Origin: Terriglobia bacterium
Lineage (GTDB): Bacteria; Acidobacteriota; Terriglobia; Terriglobales; Acidobacteriaceae
NCBI GenBank assembly: GCA_020073385.1
Contig: JAIQFH010000018.1
Span: 50,278-114,277, forward strand
Length of the DNA stretch: 64,000 nucleotides
Direction: 5' to 3'
Shown here: positions 9,146 to 17,994 of the stretch, in pieces
How the letters are laid out: the number at the start of each line of letters is the position of its first letter
Numbering within the stretch: the first letter of the stretch is position 1
The notes under the pieces: generated by a model
Told to the model about the DNA's origin: nothing
Database searches by the model: none
What the model saw: the letters and a program-made list of their open reading frames with translations, nothing else
Made by a program: the position numbers and the translations under genes

Positions 9146-9973
9146 TTAAAACTTTCGCAAGAAAAACAGCAAGAATTTCACGAGGGTGTAGGCGGCCACC
9201 AGCCAGAGCAGCACTGCGTTCCGCGAAGCGAACCTTCGCAGCCGGTGCCATATGGGCTCCGACCACGCTTCCACGGCAAGACCTTGCTCGAAACGATCGA
9301 TATCAGCCAGAAACGCGGACACCGAGTCGTAACGCTGCCGGCGATCGGTACTCATCGCCTTTTCGGCAATCGCTGCGACTGCGGGAGAATCAGAAGCCGA
9401 AACGAGGAATTTCAGGAGTGCGCCCAATGCGTAGACATCGGAGAGTCGATCCATTGTGGACTCTGGAGCCCGGAAACCGGCGGTTCCCGCCACTGCGTCC
9501 ACGCCCCAGTCCATCACGTAGACTTCGCCAAACTCGCCCACCATCACGTTCTGCGGCTTCAGGTCACGATGAATCACTCCTTGCGAGTGAGCGTACGCCA
9601 AAGCTTCTCCCACGCTCCGCAGCACCCGCAAGCGTTCGCTGAGTGTATGGGTGTCGGCAGCGTAGCGGTCTAAACGCGCTCCGCTCATCAATTTCATGGC
9701 GTAGAAGGAGCGGCCATCCGCCAGCGTGCCCGTTTCGAAGATAGGGACAATGCTGGGATGCTCCAGGCGGGCAATCAACTGCGCTTCGCCCGTGATCGGG
9801 ACTTCCAACACTTTTAGAGCTACGCGGCGATCGAGTTCGCGGTCCCGGGCAGCGTAGACCACACCCATCCCGCCGCGCCCAATCTCGGACTCCAGTTCGT
9901 AGCGAGTTCCAGTCAAGTCCGGCAGCGCAATTACCTGGCGGAGATGATCGAGGACTGAATCGCTCACTTCCAT
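9146..9973 (-). CDS. Membrane-anchored Ser/Thr protein kinase (Hanks type)
   Basis: The 275-residue protein has the kinase landmarks in order: glycine loop GRGGMG at 32-37, ATP lysine Lys54 in VALKV, catalytic loop HRDLKPQN at 135-142, and DWG at 155-157 in place of the usual DFG, a substitution seen in many bacterial kinases. The activation segment is short and the C-lobe is compact. A single hydrophobic helix at about 252-270 anchors the C-terminus. The gene overlaps the end of the sigma factor gene by 10 bases on the same strand, so the kinase is made with, and probably regulates or is regulated by, that sigma factor. Confidence 0.87.
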   Translation of the reverse strand: MEVSDSVLDHLRQVIALPDLTGTRYELESEIGRGGMGVVYAARDRELDRRVALKVLEVPITGEAQLIARLEHPSIVPIFETGTLADGRSFYAMKLMSGARLDRYAADTHTLSERLRVLRSVGEALAYAHSQGVIHRDLKPQNVMVGEFGEVYVMDWGVDAVAGTAGFRAPESTMDRLSDVYALGALLKFLVSASDSPAVAAIAEKAMSTDRRQRYDSVSAFLADIDRFEQGLAVEAWSEPIWHRLRRFASRNAVLLWLVAAYTLVKFLLFFLRKF

Positions 9974-10659
9974 AGTCGCCGCATCTCCTCGTGGAGTTCC
10001 CTCGCACCCGAAGTCGTGCCGCGCAACCGCTCGGTGATGAAAGCCCTTAACGTTCGACGCGCCCAGGCCAAGTGGTTGTTCACTGTGCTTTCAGGAATTC
10101 CGTATTTGACGGCCAGATCGGAGTACGAGAGTCGATCACGGTCAGAGAGGTCATAGTCCTCAAAAATGCTGAATTGCGCCCGCTTCCCAGTCTGTTCGCA
10201 GTGCGCTCGTAAATCATCCAGAGCCAAAAAGAACAGCTGGCGGCGCCACTCCCGGTCAAATTCGAGTTCTGGCGATTCCGTCGCGATCTCTTGATCCTCC
10301 ACCGTCTCGAACTCGACTCCTCCGCCGCGTTTCTGCCGATTCTCGGCGCCGTGCTGGTTGGCAGCGTAACGTTCGACCGCCATGCGAATATAGGTCCGGA
10401 ACGAGGCCTTGGTGGGATCGAAGCGCGGGAAGAAATCACGCTGCAGGGCAGATGCGAAAAAACCTTGGGTCAGATCCTTGGCATCTTCATTGGACTTTTG
10501 GAATTTGATGCGGATGAACCGGTACACCGGCTTCCAGTAGAGTGCGATGACCTTGTCCATGGCAGCCTCGGACAGTCCCGACGCCGCGGCCTCGATGAGG
10601 GACACATGGGTCGAAGGAAACCGGCCGTCCGGCCCGCCAATGGCTGTATCCGCATCCAC
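9964..10659 (-). CDS. ECF-type RNA polymerase sigma factor paired with a kinase
   Basis: The 231-residue protein has a region 2-like N-terminal half (ALYWKPVYRFIRIKF, then DAKDLTQGFFASAL, the usual D-x-x-Q-x-x-F motif that binds polymerase) and a region 4-like C-terminal half ending in a helix-turn-helix (YSDLAVKYGIPESTVNNHLAWARRTLRAF). It is longer than a minimal ECF factor (about 180-190) because of a linker of some 50 residues. The GTG at 10659 has an AGGAG site. Pairs of this kind, with a sigma factor overlapping a Ser/Thr kinase and no anti-sigma gene, are known from Acidobacteria and Planctomycetes and are thought to be controlled by phosphorylation. Confidence 0.85.
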   Translation of the reverse strand: MDADTAIGGPDGRFPSTHVSLIEAAASGLSEAAMDKVIALYWKPVYRFIRIKFQKSNEDAKDLTQGFFASALQRDFFPRFDPTKASFRTYIRMAVERYAANQHGAENRQKRGGGVEFETVEDQEIATESPELEFDREWRRQLFFLALDDLRAHCEQTGKRAQFSIFEDYDLSDRDRLSYSDLAVKYGIPESTVNNHLAWARRTLRAFITERLRGTTSGARELHEEMRRLWK

Positions 10660-10724
10660 TGCTGAACTCCTCGCTTGACCAATATACGCACAAGTAAAGT
10701 GGGGTGTAAAAATCGCTTTAAGGC

Positions 10725-10730
10725 TATAAT
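10725..10730 (+). promoter_or_regulatory. Possible -10 hexamer upstream of the fatty-acid-CoA ligase
   Basis: A perfect TATAAT lies 58 bases before the ligase start in the divergent region shared with the sigma factor gene. The -35 position (GGGTGT) is a poor match, so if used it may depend on an alternative sigma factor or an activator. Confidence 0.35.
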
Positions 10731-10788
10731 TCGTCCCCGATTTGCGTCATCGACCCTGCTGGCATCCAGCCAGCACCGCCGGAGGCCT

Positions 10789-12450
10789 ATGAAATCCACG
10801 ATGATGTCCAGTCCGCTGCTGCTCGACAGCATGCTGGAGCGGGCGGGGAAACTGTTCCCCGACGTCGAGATTGTCTCCGCGCTTCCCAATTGCTCACTCC
10901 ATCGATACACCTATCGTGATTTGCGGCGGCGTTCGCGGCAACTCTCTGCTGCTCTGTTGCACGCGGGCATCAAGCCCGGGGAACGTGTGGCCACCTTGAT
11001 GTGGAATCAGCATGAGCACCTGGAAGCCTACTTCGGCGTGCCGGCTACCGGGGCGGTTCTGCACACTCTGAACTTACGATTGCATCCTGACGAACTTACC
11101 TACATCGCTAACCACGCCGAGGACCGCTTCCTGATTGTTGACGACACGCTGCTGGAACTCTTTGACAAGGTCCGCTCTCGCGCTCCCTTTGAGCGAGTGT
11201 TCGTGGTGGATCACGGCTGTGGCCACCTTCCCAGCCGGTGCGAGCCTTACGAAGCGTTCCTCGCGGAAGGAAGAGGCGAGCCGCAGTGTCCCGCGAAGAC
11301 GGAAGACGATGCCGCTGCCATGTGTTATACGTCCGGCACAACCGGCAACCCGAAAGGTGTTGTCTACTCCCACCGAGCCATTGCGCTGCATTCCTTTGCA
11401 ATCTCATTGCCTGACGGGTTTCACATCAGCTGCCACGATACGGTTCTGTACGCCATGTCGATGTTCCACGCAAACGCGTGGGGGCTGCCGTTTGCGGCCA
11501 CGATGAACGGATGCAAGCAGGTCTTGCCGGGGCGAAACCTTCAGCCTGAAGCGCTGCTTGATCTGCTGCAAAACGAGCGGGTGACGCTGACCGGCGCTGT
11601 GCCCACGGTTTGGCTCGCGGTGATTAATGCGCTGGAGAGCCATCCTGGCCGCTGGAAGCTGCGGCCAAGTCTTCGCATCGTCTCCGCGGGTTCCGCCGTC
11701 CCCGAGTCTTTGTTCCGGCGTTTCGACAAGCTTGGTGTGCGAGTGATTCAACCCTGGGGTATGACCGAAACAACTCCGATTGCAACGGTTTCCGTTCCCA
11801 AGCCGCACATGAACGAGTGGTCGGAGGATGATCTCTACGTTCTGCGGGCCAAACAGGGTATGCCCTCACCTTTTATCGATATACGCGCTACCGGACTCGA
11901 CGGAGAAGTACCGTGGGACGGCCAGACCGACGGGGAACTTGAGGTGCGTGGCCCGTGGGTCACTGACAGCTACTACCGCATGGACCGCGGTGATCGGTGG
12001 ACAGCCGACGGATGGTTTCGCACAGGAGATGTCGCCACGATTGATGCGGAGGGATACGTCAAGATCACTGACCGCGTGAAAGACATGATCAAGTCAGGTG
12101 GCGAGTGGATCAGTTCGATCGACTTGGAGAACGCGATTGTCGGTCATGAAGCCGTGAAAGAAGCTGCGGTCATCGCCGTCCCGCATCCGAGGTGGCAGGA
12201 GCGCCCGCTGGCAGTGATCGTGTTGAAAGATGGGAACAGCGTAACCGAGGCTGAAATGCGCGCGTTTCTGGAGAAGCGATTTGCTCGCTGGCAGGTGCCG
12301 GATGCTTTTGTATTCGTGGAAGAACTTCCTCATACATCGACGGGGAAATTGCTGAAGACGAAGTTGCGAAAGGATTTTGGAAACTGGGTGTGGGATTCCG
12401 CAGCGCGAACGGAGCCACAACGACTTAAGGCTCCCACCCGCCGATCGTGA
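10789..12450 (+). CDS. Medium/long-chain fatty-acid-CoA ligase (AlkK-like)
   Basis: This 553-residue ANL enzyme converts fatty acids to acyl-CoA. The AMP-binding core [12 protein letters not shown] is at 180-191, followed by the AlkK-type [13 protein letters not shown], the adenine motif GMTETTP, the hinge aspartate in [20 protein letters not shown], and the C-terminal catalytic lysine in [13 protein letters not shown]. The start is placed at the ATG at 10789 because a GGAGG site precedes it; upstream in-frame codons read back to a TTG at 10675 but do not look conserved. It is divergent from the sigma/kinase pair, which may regulate it, and converges with the methyltransferase gene only 9 bp away. 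Confidence 0.9.
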   Translation: MKSTMMSSPLLLDSMLERAGKLFPDVEIVSALPNCSLHRYTYRDLRRRSRQLSAALLHAGIKPGERVATLMWNQHEHLEAYFGVPATGAVLHTLNLRLHPDELTYIANHAEDRFLIVDDTLLELFDKVRSRAPFERVFVVDHGCGHLPSRCEPYEAFLAEGRGEPQCPAKTEDDAAAMCYTSGTTGNPKGVVYSHRAIALHSFAISLPDGFHISCHDTVLYAMSMFHANAWGLPFAATMNGCKQVLPGRNLQPEALLDLLQNERVTLTGAVPTVWLAVINALESHPGRWKLRPSLRIVSAGSAVPESLFRRFDKLGVRVIQPWGMTETTPIATVSVPKPHMNEWSEDDLYVLRAKQGMPSPFIDIRATGLDGEVPWDGQTDGELEVRGPWVTDSYYRMDRGDRWTADGWFRTGDVATIDAEGYVKITDRVKDMIKSGGEWISSIDLENAIVGHEAVKEAAVIAVPHPRWQERPLAVIVLKDGNSVTEAEMRAFLEKRFARWQVPDAFVFVEELPHTSTGKLLKTKLRKDFGNWVWDSAARTEPQRLKAPTRRS

Positions 12451-12459
12451 ATAGGCTGG

Positions 12460-13179
12460 CTATCTGACAACCAGCACTTCTCTCACGTTGTCGCGGGCAA
12501 GGAAAAATTTGATCGAGGCGAAGTCGCGGAAGAGGGTTTCGATGTGGCGGTTGTTGAAGACTCGCTGCAGGCGGAAGCCGTCGATGATGGCGGTGTGAAC
12601 CGCTCCAGTCGGCCCGCGGCGCGCCTCGCGACGCATTACGATCTTCTGCATCTCCAACGTGTCTTTACCGACGATGTGAAAGCGGTAGCAGGGAGAATCC
12701 GGCCCGGCGTCCTTGGTATGGAAGAACGCCAGCAGCATTCCGCCCGGCTTTAGCACGGACCACAGACGCCCCATGACTGGGCGCACCAGGCTCTCATCTA
12801 GATAGTCGGCTAAGTTCCAGCAGAGCACGACATCAAAGTGTGCGGCCGGATAGAGCAGGTTGTCGGCCAGAAATTTGCGGCTGTCGAGGGCTGCATTTCC
12901 CTGCTCGTCCTTGGTGACAAGGTGAGGTTCCGTCGAGGCCACCAGAAGGTCTTCGCTATAGATCTTGTGTGCGCGCCCGGTAAAGAAGGTGATATTGGTA
13001 GGCGAGGTCGAGCCCAGATCGAGCACGCACAACGGTGTCTCGGACTCCCACAGGCGCGCAAGTTCGCCGAGGCCGCTGGAGCGGCGGGTGAGCTTTTGCG
13101 GAACCTGTTGGGCCTCCGCCTGCGAGCCACTCGATGAGCCGCGAAAAAGCTTCATGAAATTATGCGTCACTGATGCCAT
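12460..13179 (-). CDS. Class I SAM-dependent methyltransferase upstream-linked to bactofilin
   Basis: The 239-residue protein has a motif I region (VLDLGSTSPTNITFF, about residues 50-64) and a motif III-like segment (MLLAFFHTKDAG) after FDVVLCWNLADYLD, which fits a class I methyltransferase fold. Motif I is variant: the glycine-rich loop reads GSTSPTN rather than GxGxG, so activity is uncertain. It lies 96 bp downstream of the bactofilin gene on the same strand, suggesting shared expression. Its substrate is unknown. Confidence 0.7.
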   Translation of the reverse strand: MASVTHNFMKLFRGSSSGSQAEAQQVPQKLTRRSSGLGELARLWESETPLCVLDLGSTSPTNITFFTGRAHKIYSEDLLVASTEPHLVTKDEQGNAALDSRKFLADNLLYPAAHFDVVLCWNLADYLDESLVRPVMGRLWSVLKPGGMLLAFFHTKDAGPDSPCYRFHIVGKDTLEMQKIVMRREARRGPTGAVHTAIIDGFRLQRVFNNRHIETLFRDFASIKFFLARDNVREVLVVR

Positions 13180-13275
13180 CAGACCTGTTCTCGTACGTCC
13201 GAGGCAGCGAGTGCTCTGGGACTTGAAATTATCTTCGCAAGCAAAACTTTAACCTGCGCTGTGATCTGGAAGTAG

Positions 13276-13635
13276 TTACTTTCCTGCGGCCTTCTCGGCT
13301 TTGCCCGAGATGTCGACCTTGCCCTTCAAATACGCGCCTTCTTCAATTGAGATGCGCTGTGTAGTGATGTCTCCGGTGACCACGGCGGTTTTTCGCAATT
13401 CGACGCGGTCGCTGGCTTGCACGTTCCCCTCGAGCTTTCCCTGCACCACGACTCCCTTGGCTTCCACCGAAGCTTTCACCTGGCCATTCGGGCCCACGGT
13501 CAAGCTATGGCTCTTCAGCGAGATGCTGCCCTCTACTTGACCATCAACGTAAAGGTCTTCGCTGCCCGACAACTCACCTTTGATGACCACGGATTTGCCA
13601 ATCTGCGCCAAGTCTGCCGACAACGGAGCACTCAT
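13276..13635 (-). CDS. Bactofilin (polymer-forming cytoskeletal protein)
   Basis: The 119-residue protein is a single bactofilin (DUF583) domain: a right-handed beta-helix seen as repeating short strands with alternating glycine and hydrophobic residues (LYVDGQVEGSISLKSHSL, then GVVVQGKLEGNV, then AVVTGDITTQRISIEEGAYLKG). Bactofilins polymerise without nucleotides and act as scaffolds for cell-wall or polar machinery. A clear GGAG ribosome site precedes the ATG. Short charged tails flank the core, the C-terminal one (KAEKAAGK) being basic. The gene is 95 bp upstream of the methyltransferase gene. Confidence 0.9.
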   Translation of the reverse strand: MSAPLSADLAQIGKSVVIKGELSGSEDLYVDGQVEGSISLKSHSLTVGPNGQVKASVEAKGVVVQGKLEGNVQASDRVELRKTAVVTGDITTQRISIEEGAYLKGKVDISGKAEKAAGK

Positions 13636-13832
13636 GGATGTTTCTCCTTTTTAGGAAGCGGATACTGCTTACCGGAATTCTGGGAAGGCAGGTTTACCGG
13701 GACGACCGCCGCTGCATCGACTATACCCAAGTCTCGGAGTGGGCGGCAAGCCGCGGGAGCTCGCGTCTCACTAGAAGGTGCATAGAAGGTGCGTCTGCAA
13801 CTTCTTGCAACCGATTGCTACACTAATCGTGC

Positions 13833-14741
13833 ATGCTTATCCGGCGAAACAAACTCGCGGTTTGCATCATGATCTGCTGGATTGCCCCTGCCCTGCTTGA
13901 TGGCCAGCAGGGACTGTCACAGATTTCTCCCAACGAACTGGTCCGCCAAACGGTAGCGCGGGAAGTGGCCGCGGCCGACCAGCCTTCGCAGAAGCAAATG
14001 TTCCGCTCCCGAAAACAGACACCCAAGGGATCACAGACCAGGCTTTACGTCGAAACCAAAGATGCCATGGCGGCGATGATGATTGCGATCAACGACCAGC
14101 CGCTCACTCCGCAGCAGCAACAATCCGAAACGGATCATTTGAACTGGCTGGCAGGCAATCCTGAACAGCTGCGAAAGAAACATGCGCGCGAGAAAGACGA
14201 TGCCGACCGCACGCTTCGCATCGTAAAAGCCCTGCCCGATGCCTTTCGCTACAAATACGCAGGCACCGAGGCCGGCGGCCAGGACTTGGGGAAGGCTGGA
14301 GACGAACTGGTGAGATTGGAATTCACGCCCAATCCCGCCTATTCGCCTCCATCCAGAGTGGAGCAGGTGCTCGAGGGCATGCAAGGATACCTGCTGATCG
14401 ATACCACCGCACATCGGATCGCGAGAATCGACGGCACCCTGTTTCGTGAAGTTTCGTTCGGGTGGGGACTCTTCGGTCACCTCGACAAGGGCGGGCACTT
14501 CCGCGTACAGCAGGCGGACGTCGGCGACGGAAACTGGGAGATCACCGCGATGAGCCTTCAGATCACAGGAAAGATTCTCTTGTTCAAAAGCCTCAGCATG
14601 ATCTCGGACGAGAAGCTCAGCGACTTTCACGCTGTGCCCGACGACCTGACCTTCGCCAAAGCCGTGGACATTCTGAAGATCGAGCAAGAGAAGCTGGCGC
14701 ACAATCACGAACCGGAGCCCGCGCCTCAGAAGAACGAATAA
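13833..14741 (+). CDS. Secreted protein of unknown function, LolA-like region possible
   Basis: The 302-residue protein starts with a signal-peptide-like segment (basic MLIRRNK, hydrophobic core to about residue 25, Ala/Gly/Gln after it). Residues 160-260 read like the beta-rich core of outer-membrane lipoprotein-sorting proteins: LEFTPNP, a loop, GYLLIDTTAHRIARIDG, then FGHLDKGGHFRVQQADVGDG and WEITAMSLQITGKILLFK. No known catalytic motif is visible. It stands alone between bactofilin (divergent) and menC (convergent). The fold suggestion is a guess from strand pattern only. Confidence 0.6.
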   Translation: MLIRRNKLAVCIMICWIAPALLDGQQGLSQISPNELVRQTVAREVAAADQPSQKQMFRSRKQTPKGSQTRLYVETKDAMAAMMIAINDQPLTPQQQQSETDHLNWLAGNPEQLRKKHAREKDDADRTLRIVKALPDAFRYKYAGTEAGGQDLGKAGDELVRLEFTPNPAYSPPSRVEQVLEGMQGYLLIDTTAHRIARIDGTLFREVSFGWGLFGHLDKGGHFRVQQADVGDGNWEITAMSLQITGKILLFKSLSMISDEKLSDFHAVPDDLTFAKAVDILKIEQEKLAHNHEPEPAPQKNE

Positions 14742-14774
14742 AGCAAGAGCGCAGTGCAAGGGCGCCCTGGAAGA

Positions 14775-14829
14775 GCGGCGCTTCAGCGCCGCGTAAAGGA
14801 AGGAAAAGAATTGGGGGCTTTAGCCCCCA
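14775..14829. terminator. Pair of TTCAGC/TTTAGC hairpins between convergent genes
   Basis: Two perfect hairpins: GCGGCGC-TTCA-GCGCCGC at 14775-14792 and TGGGGGC-TTTA-GCCCCCA at 14812-14829. They sit between convergent genes and may end transcription both ways, though neither has a long T-tract. The loop and stem style recurs at several intergenic sites in the window. Confidence 0.5.
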
Positions 14830-14858
14830 TCATCATTTCGGAAGATAGCTCGGAACCC

Positions 14859-15968
14859 TCAGGCCTTCAGCGTCTCTTTCCTCACCGTGAGCTTTTCGAT
14901 CAAATCCGGCTTGACCCGGTAACCCTTTCCCACCTGGTCCGTGATGACGATCATCCCCTCGGGCGAGACTTCAATCTCCGGGTCAACGATGTCTTCCTTC
15001 CAATAGCGTTTGGACGCAGACACGTCTCCTGGCAAGCTAAAATTTTGCAGAGTTGAAAGTGCGATATTCTGCGCCCGCCCGATGCCGGTCTCGAGCATGC
15101 CTCCGCACCAAACGGGAATGTTGTGGGCGTGGCAGAGGTCGTGAATCTTCAGCGCCTCGGAGAATCCGCCCACGCGTCCCACTTTTACATTGATGATGCG
15201 GCAGGCGCCGGTTTCGACGGCAAAGGCAGCGCTGCGCACGCTGACAATTGATTCATCGAGGCAGATGGCGGTGCGCATTTCTTTCTGCAGACGCGCGTGA
15301 TAGTAAATGTCATCGTTCCACAAGGGCTGCTCGATCATGAGCAGGTTAAACTGGTCGAACTTGCGCAGGTGCTCGATCTGATCGAGCGTGTAGGCAGAGT
15401 TCGCATCGCAGCTCAGGGTGATGTCGGCCCAGCGCGAGCGGATCCGTTCCAGCACGTTCAGATCCCAGCCGGGTTTGACCTTGACCTTGATGCGGCGATA
15501 ACCCGCCGCGAGTTCAGTCTGAATCTTTTCGAGCAGTTGCTCTACGGAATCCTGAATCCCGATGGAAACGCCGCACGGGATTTCCCTTCGCGTTCCTCCC
15601 AGCAACTTCCATAGGGGCAGCTTTTTCTGGTTGGCCTCGGCGTCCCAAACGGCATTTTCCAGCGCCGCTTTAGCCATGCGATGCGAGCGAACTCGAGCAA
15701 AGAGAGCCGGGCATTCGCGTCCGGAATCGATCCGCTGCCCGAGCAGTGCCGGGATCAGATACTGCGTCAAGGTAGGCCAGGCGCTCTCAATCCATTCGCT
15801 GCTGTAAAACGGATCTTCCCCAACCACGCTCTCTCCCCAGCCGTCGATGCCCTCGCTGTGTACGGTGACGAGAAGAATGCGGCGATGGTAGAGACGGTGA
15901 AAGCTCGTCTCGAAAAAATGGACGAGCGGCATGTGGATCTCGCGCAGCGTGATGGCTTCGATTTTCAT
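14859..15968 (-). CDS. menC: o-Succinylbenzoate synthase (enolase superfamily)
   Basis: The 369-residue protein belongs to the MenC/N-succinylamino-acid racemase branch of the enolase superfamily. Visible catalytic positions: the KxK pair in RRIKVKVKPGWD, metal ligands Asp in LSCDANSAYT, Glu in MIEQPL, Asp in CLDESI, and the second-side lysine in INVKVGRVGG. In menaquinone synthesis it dehydrates SHCHC to o-succinylbenzoate; relatives can also racemise N-acyl amino acids, and no other men gene is in the window to decide. It is the last gene of a minus-strand run (mazG, GNAT, menC), but a long palindrome separates it from the GNAT gene. Confidence 0.85.
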   Translation of the reverse strand: MKIEAITLREIHMPLVHFFETSFHRLYHRRILLVTVHSEGIDGWGESVVGEDPFYSSEWIESAWPTLTQYLIPALLGQRIDSGRECPALFARVRSHRMAKAALENAVWDAEANQKKLPLWKLLGGTRREIPCGVSIGIQDSVEQLLEKIQTELAAGYRRIKVKVKPGWDLNVLERIRSRWADITLSCDANSAYTLDQIEHLRKFDQFNLLMIEQPLWNDDIYYHARLQKEMRTAICLDESIVSVRSAAFAVETGACRIINVKVGRVGGFSEALKIHDLCHAHNIPVWCGGMLETGIGRAQNIALSTLQNFSLPGDVSASKRYWKEDIVDPEIEVSPEGMIVITDQVGKGYRVKPDLIEKLTVRKETLKA

Positions 15969-15987
15969 TGAGATTTGCTAAACCTAG

Positions 15988-16064
15988 TTCACCACGGAGG
16001 CACGGAGCCACGGAGAAAAAGAATTGCCTTGTTTTTCTCTGTGACTCCGTGCCTCCGTGGTGAA
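15988..16064. repeat. Long inverted repeat with 34-base arms (ACCACGGAGG type)
   Basis: Arms at 15988-16021 and 16031-16064 are reverse complements at all but about three positions, with a 9-base loop. Each arm contains two copies of CACGGAG. The element fills nearly all of the 98 bases between the GNAT and menC genes. Similar ACCACGGAGGCACGGAG strings are familiar as dispersed repeats in many soil bacterial genomes. Confidence 0.8.
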
Positions 16065-16066
16065 GA

Positions 16067-16840
16067 TTACGCCTCTGATGCGTACGACCACTTCTCATCC
16101 CAACGGCCCAGCAAGAACTTGCCATTCCCCTCTGCGTCTCGCTCATACCCGAGAACGGCTAACCCGTGGCTGAAGGATCGTAAGAACTGCTCGCGGTTGC
16201 GCTCCTGCACCTGCTGCGCCTTGGCACGCGTCTCGGCAGCCGCTTTCCAGTCGTAGATCTGAGCTGGAACCGAGATCGAAGATTCCGCCTGAATTGCCGG
16301 ATTCTTCCCCGCTTCCAGTAGCGTCTCAACGCGCTTCGATTTCAGCCACCACTCGGCAATCAGCCGATCGCTGGGTAGCCCGCCTTGCAGCGGAGACGAC
16401 GTGATGCCGTACTGGTTGATGTTATAGCGGCGCGCAATCGCGCCCAGCCTCTCGAGGTTCAGATAGGCATTCTTGATTTCCAGAGGATCAAACGTCCACT
16501 CGATCAGCTCAATTCCGCGCGCCATCGCATCTTCCCGCTGCATGAGTTTGAGCCGCCGTCCCAGGCCACTGTTGCGATGATCTTTGCGCACCGCCAGCAT
16601 GTGCGAGTGCAGATAGACGTGTCCAGTGCGCGTGCCGGGAACCGACAACGCAAACCCGACCATCACGTCGCCGTCGAACGCGCCCATGACCTGGCCGCCT
16701 ACTTTATCGGCGACGACAAACATGCGCAGCGGGACGAGTTCGGCGTCGGTGAAATTCCAGACTTCCTTCTGCAAGGCAACGCAGGCGCGAAACTCCTCAA
16801 TGCCGTGACATCGCCGGAGTTCGACGCTCGCCGTGCTCAA
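16067..16840 (-). CDS. GNAT-family N-acetyltransferase-like protein
   Basis: About 257 residues. The central part has a GNAT acetyl-CoA loop, RTGHVYLHSHMLAVRKDHRNSGLGRRLKLMQ in outline (positions R/Q-x-x-G-x-G/A seen as RNSGLGRR), preceded by the strand VMVGFALSVPG. The TTG at 16840 is preferred because it overlaps the mazG stop (TTGA), the layout of translational coupling; an ATG at 16888 inside mazG is the longer alternative. The substrate is unknown. The C-terminal 80 residues show no known motif. Confidence 0.72.
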   Translation of the reverse strand: MSTASVELRRCHGIEEFRACVALQKEVWNFTDAELVPLRMFVVADKVGGQVMGAFDGDVMVGFALSVPGTRTGHVYLHSHMLAVRKDHRNSGLGRRLKLMQREDAMARGIELIEWTFDPLEIKNAYLNLERLGAIARRYNINQYGITSSPLQGGLPSDRLIAEWWLKSKRVETLLEAGKNPAIQAESSISVPAQIYDWKAAAETRAKAQQVQERNREQFLRSFSHGLAVLGYERDAEGNGKFLLGRWDEKWSYASEA

Positions 16841-17745
16841 GCGCTCTTCTCCTGTGCGTCTCGTTCGTGAGCCTTGGCCTGTTGCCACAGCGATTCAAGT
16901 TCTTCCATAGGTGCGTCATCGGCCGAGCGTCCCGATTCATGGAGTCGCGCTTCCATCCATTGAAAGCGTCGCCGAAACTTATGATTGGTCTTGCGCAGAG
17001 CAGACTCTGGATCAACGGAGAGATACCGCGCGATGTTCACCAGGACGAAGAATAAATCACCGACTTCTTCCTCCAGCCGCGCTTGCAGCGGCTCTGGGAC
17101 CACGGTGCGGCCCGACCCGGCAATGCCTCGTCCCTGGGGACGCGGTCCCGGTGCGGGAAACTCTTTTAGGTGCTCGCGCAATTCCTCGGTTTCTTCGTGC
17201 AGCTTGTCGAAGAGTCCCTCAACATCGGGCCAATCGAATCCAACCTGTGCCGCGCGCGAACTGAGCTTCTGCGCCTCGAGCAGCGAAGGCATCTTCGAAG
17301 AGACCCCCGCAAGGATCGAACGCTTTTCCGGCTTGGCGGCGCCTTCAGCGCGTCCATCTTTCTGCTTCCTCTCCTCGTGCTTTAAAGCTTCCCAATTGCG
17401 CTTCACCTCGTCGGAGGTATCCGCCTTCACGTCGCCGAACACATGCGGATGCCGGTTGATCAGCTTGCTGGAAAGCCGGTCGAGAACATCGTCAATTGAG
17501 AACGACGACTGTTCCTGCGCCATCTCGGCATAGAAGAGCACTTGCAGCAGCAGGTCGCCGAGTTCCCCAGCGAGCTCGGGCCAGTCGCGATTATCAATCG
17601 CTTCCAAAACCTCGTAGGTCTCTTCCAGCGTATAGGGCTTGATGGAATCAAAGGTCTGTTCGCGATCCCAGGGGCAGCCGCCGGGAGCCCTTAGACGTTC
17701 CATGATGGCGACCGCTCGTTCGAAACGCTCTCCTGTAGTGGGCAT
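16837..17745 (-). CDS. mazG: MazG nucleoside triphosphate pyrophosphohydrolase
   Basis: The 302-residue protein opens with the MazG hallmark RLRAPGGCPWDREQTFDSIKP in outline (CPWD near residue 23), then EETYEVLEAI and ELGDLLLQVLFYAEMA, the E-x-x-E...E-x-x-D magnesium site. A second, more diverged MazG half follows (EEVGDLFFVLVNIARYL near residue 235). Full-length two-domain MazG cleans up non-canonical or excess NTPs. The start at 17745 is chosen because it directly precedes the conserved domain; upstream codons back to 17811 read less like this family. An insertion of about 30 residues (GPRPQGRG region) separates the halves. Confidence 0.92.
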   Translation of the reverse strand: MPTTGERFERAVAIMERLRAPGGCPWDREQTFDSIKPYTLEETYEVLEAIDNRDWPELAGELGDLLLQVLFYAEMAQEQSSFSIDDVLDRLSSKLINRHPHVFGDVKADTSDEVKRNWEALKHEERKQKDGRAEGAAKPEKRSILAGVSSKMPSLLEAQKLSSRAAQVGFDWPDVEGLFDKLHEETEELREHLKEFPAPGPRPQGRGIAGSGRTVVPEPLQARLEEEVGDLFFVLVNIARYLSVDPESALRKTNHKFRRRFQWMEARLHESGRSADDAPMEELESLWQQAKAHERDAQEKSA

Positions 17746-17994
17746 TCGGCAACCAATGTAAATGACAGCGGAGCCACGAAGCAACGCACGCGAATTCTGC
17801 TGGGAAACCAACGAATCCGGCGCTACGACGTTACTTTCGGTATCATTTCAGGGGATGGTTTTGCGCCAGGGTCGGGTGGACTATCGTCACCTTCATCTTG
17901 TTGGCGTGAGAGCGCAAAATGAACACAGGTGAGCGTGTTCTTCTGGCGCAGCGAGCTCCATATCGGTTTGGTCGTCAGTATCTGACGTAAATAC

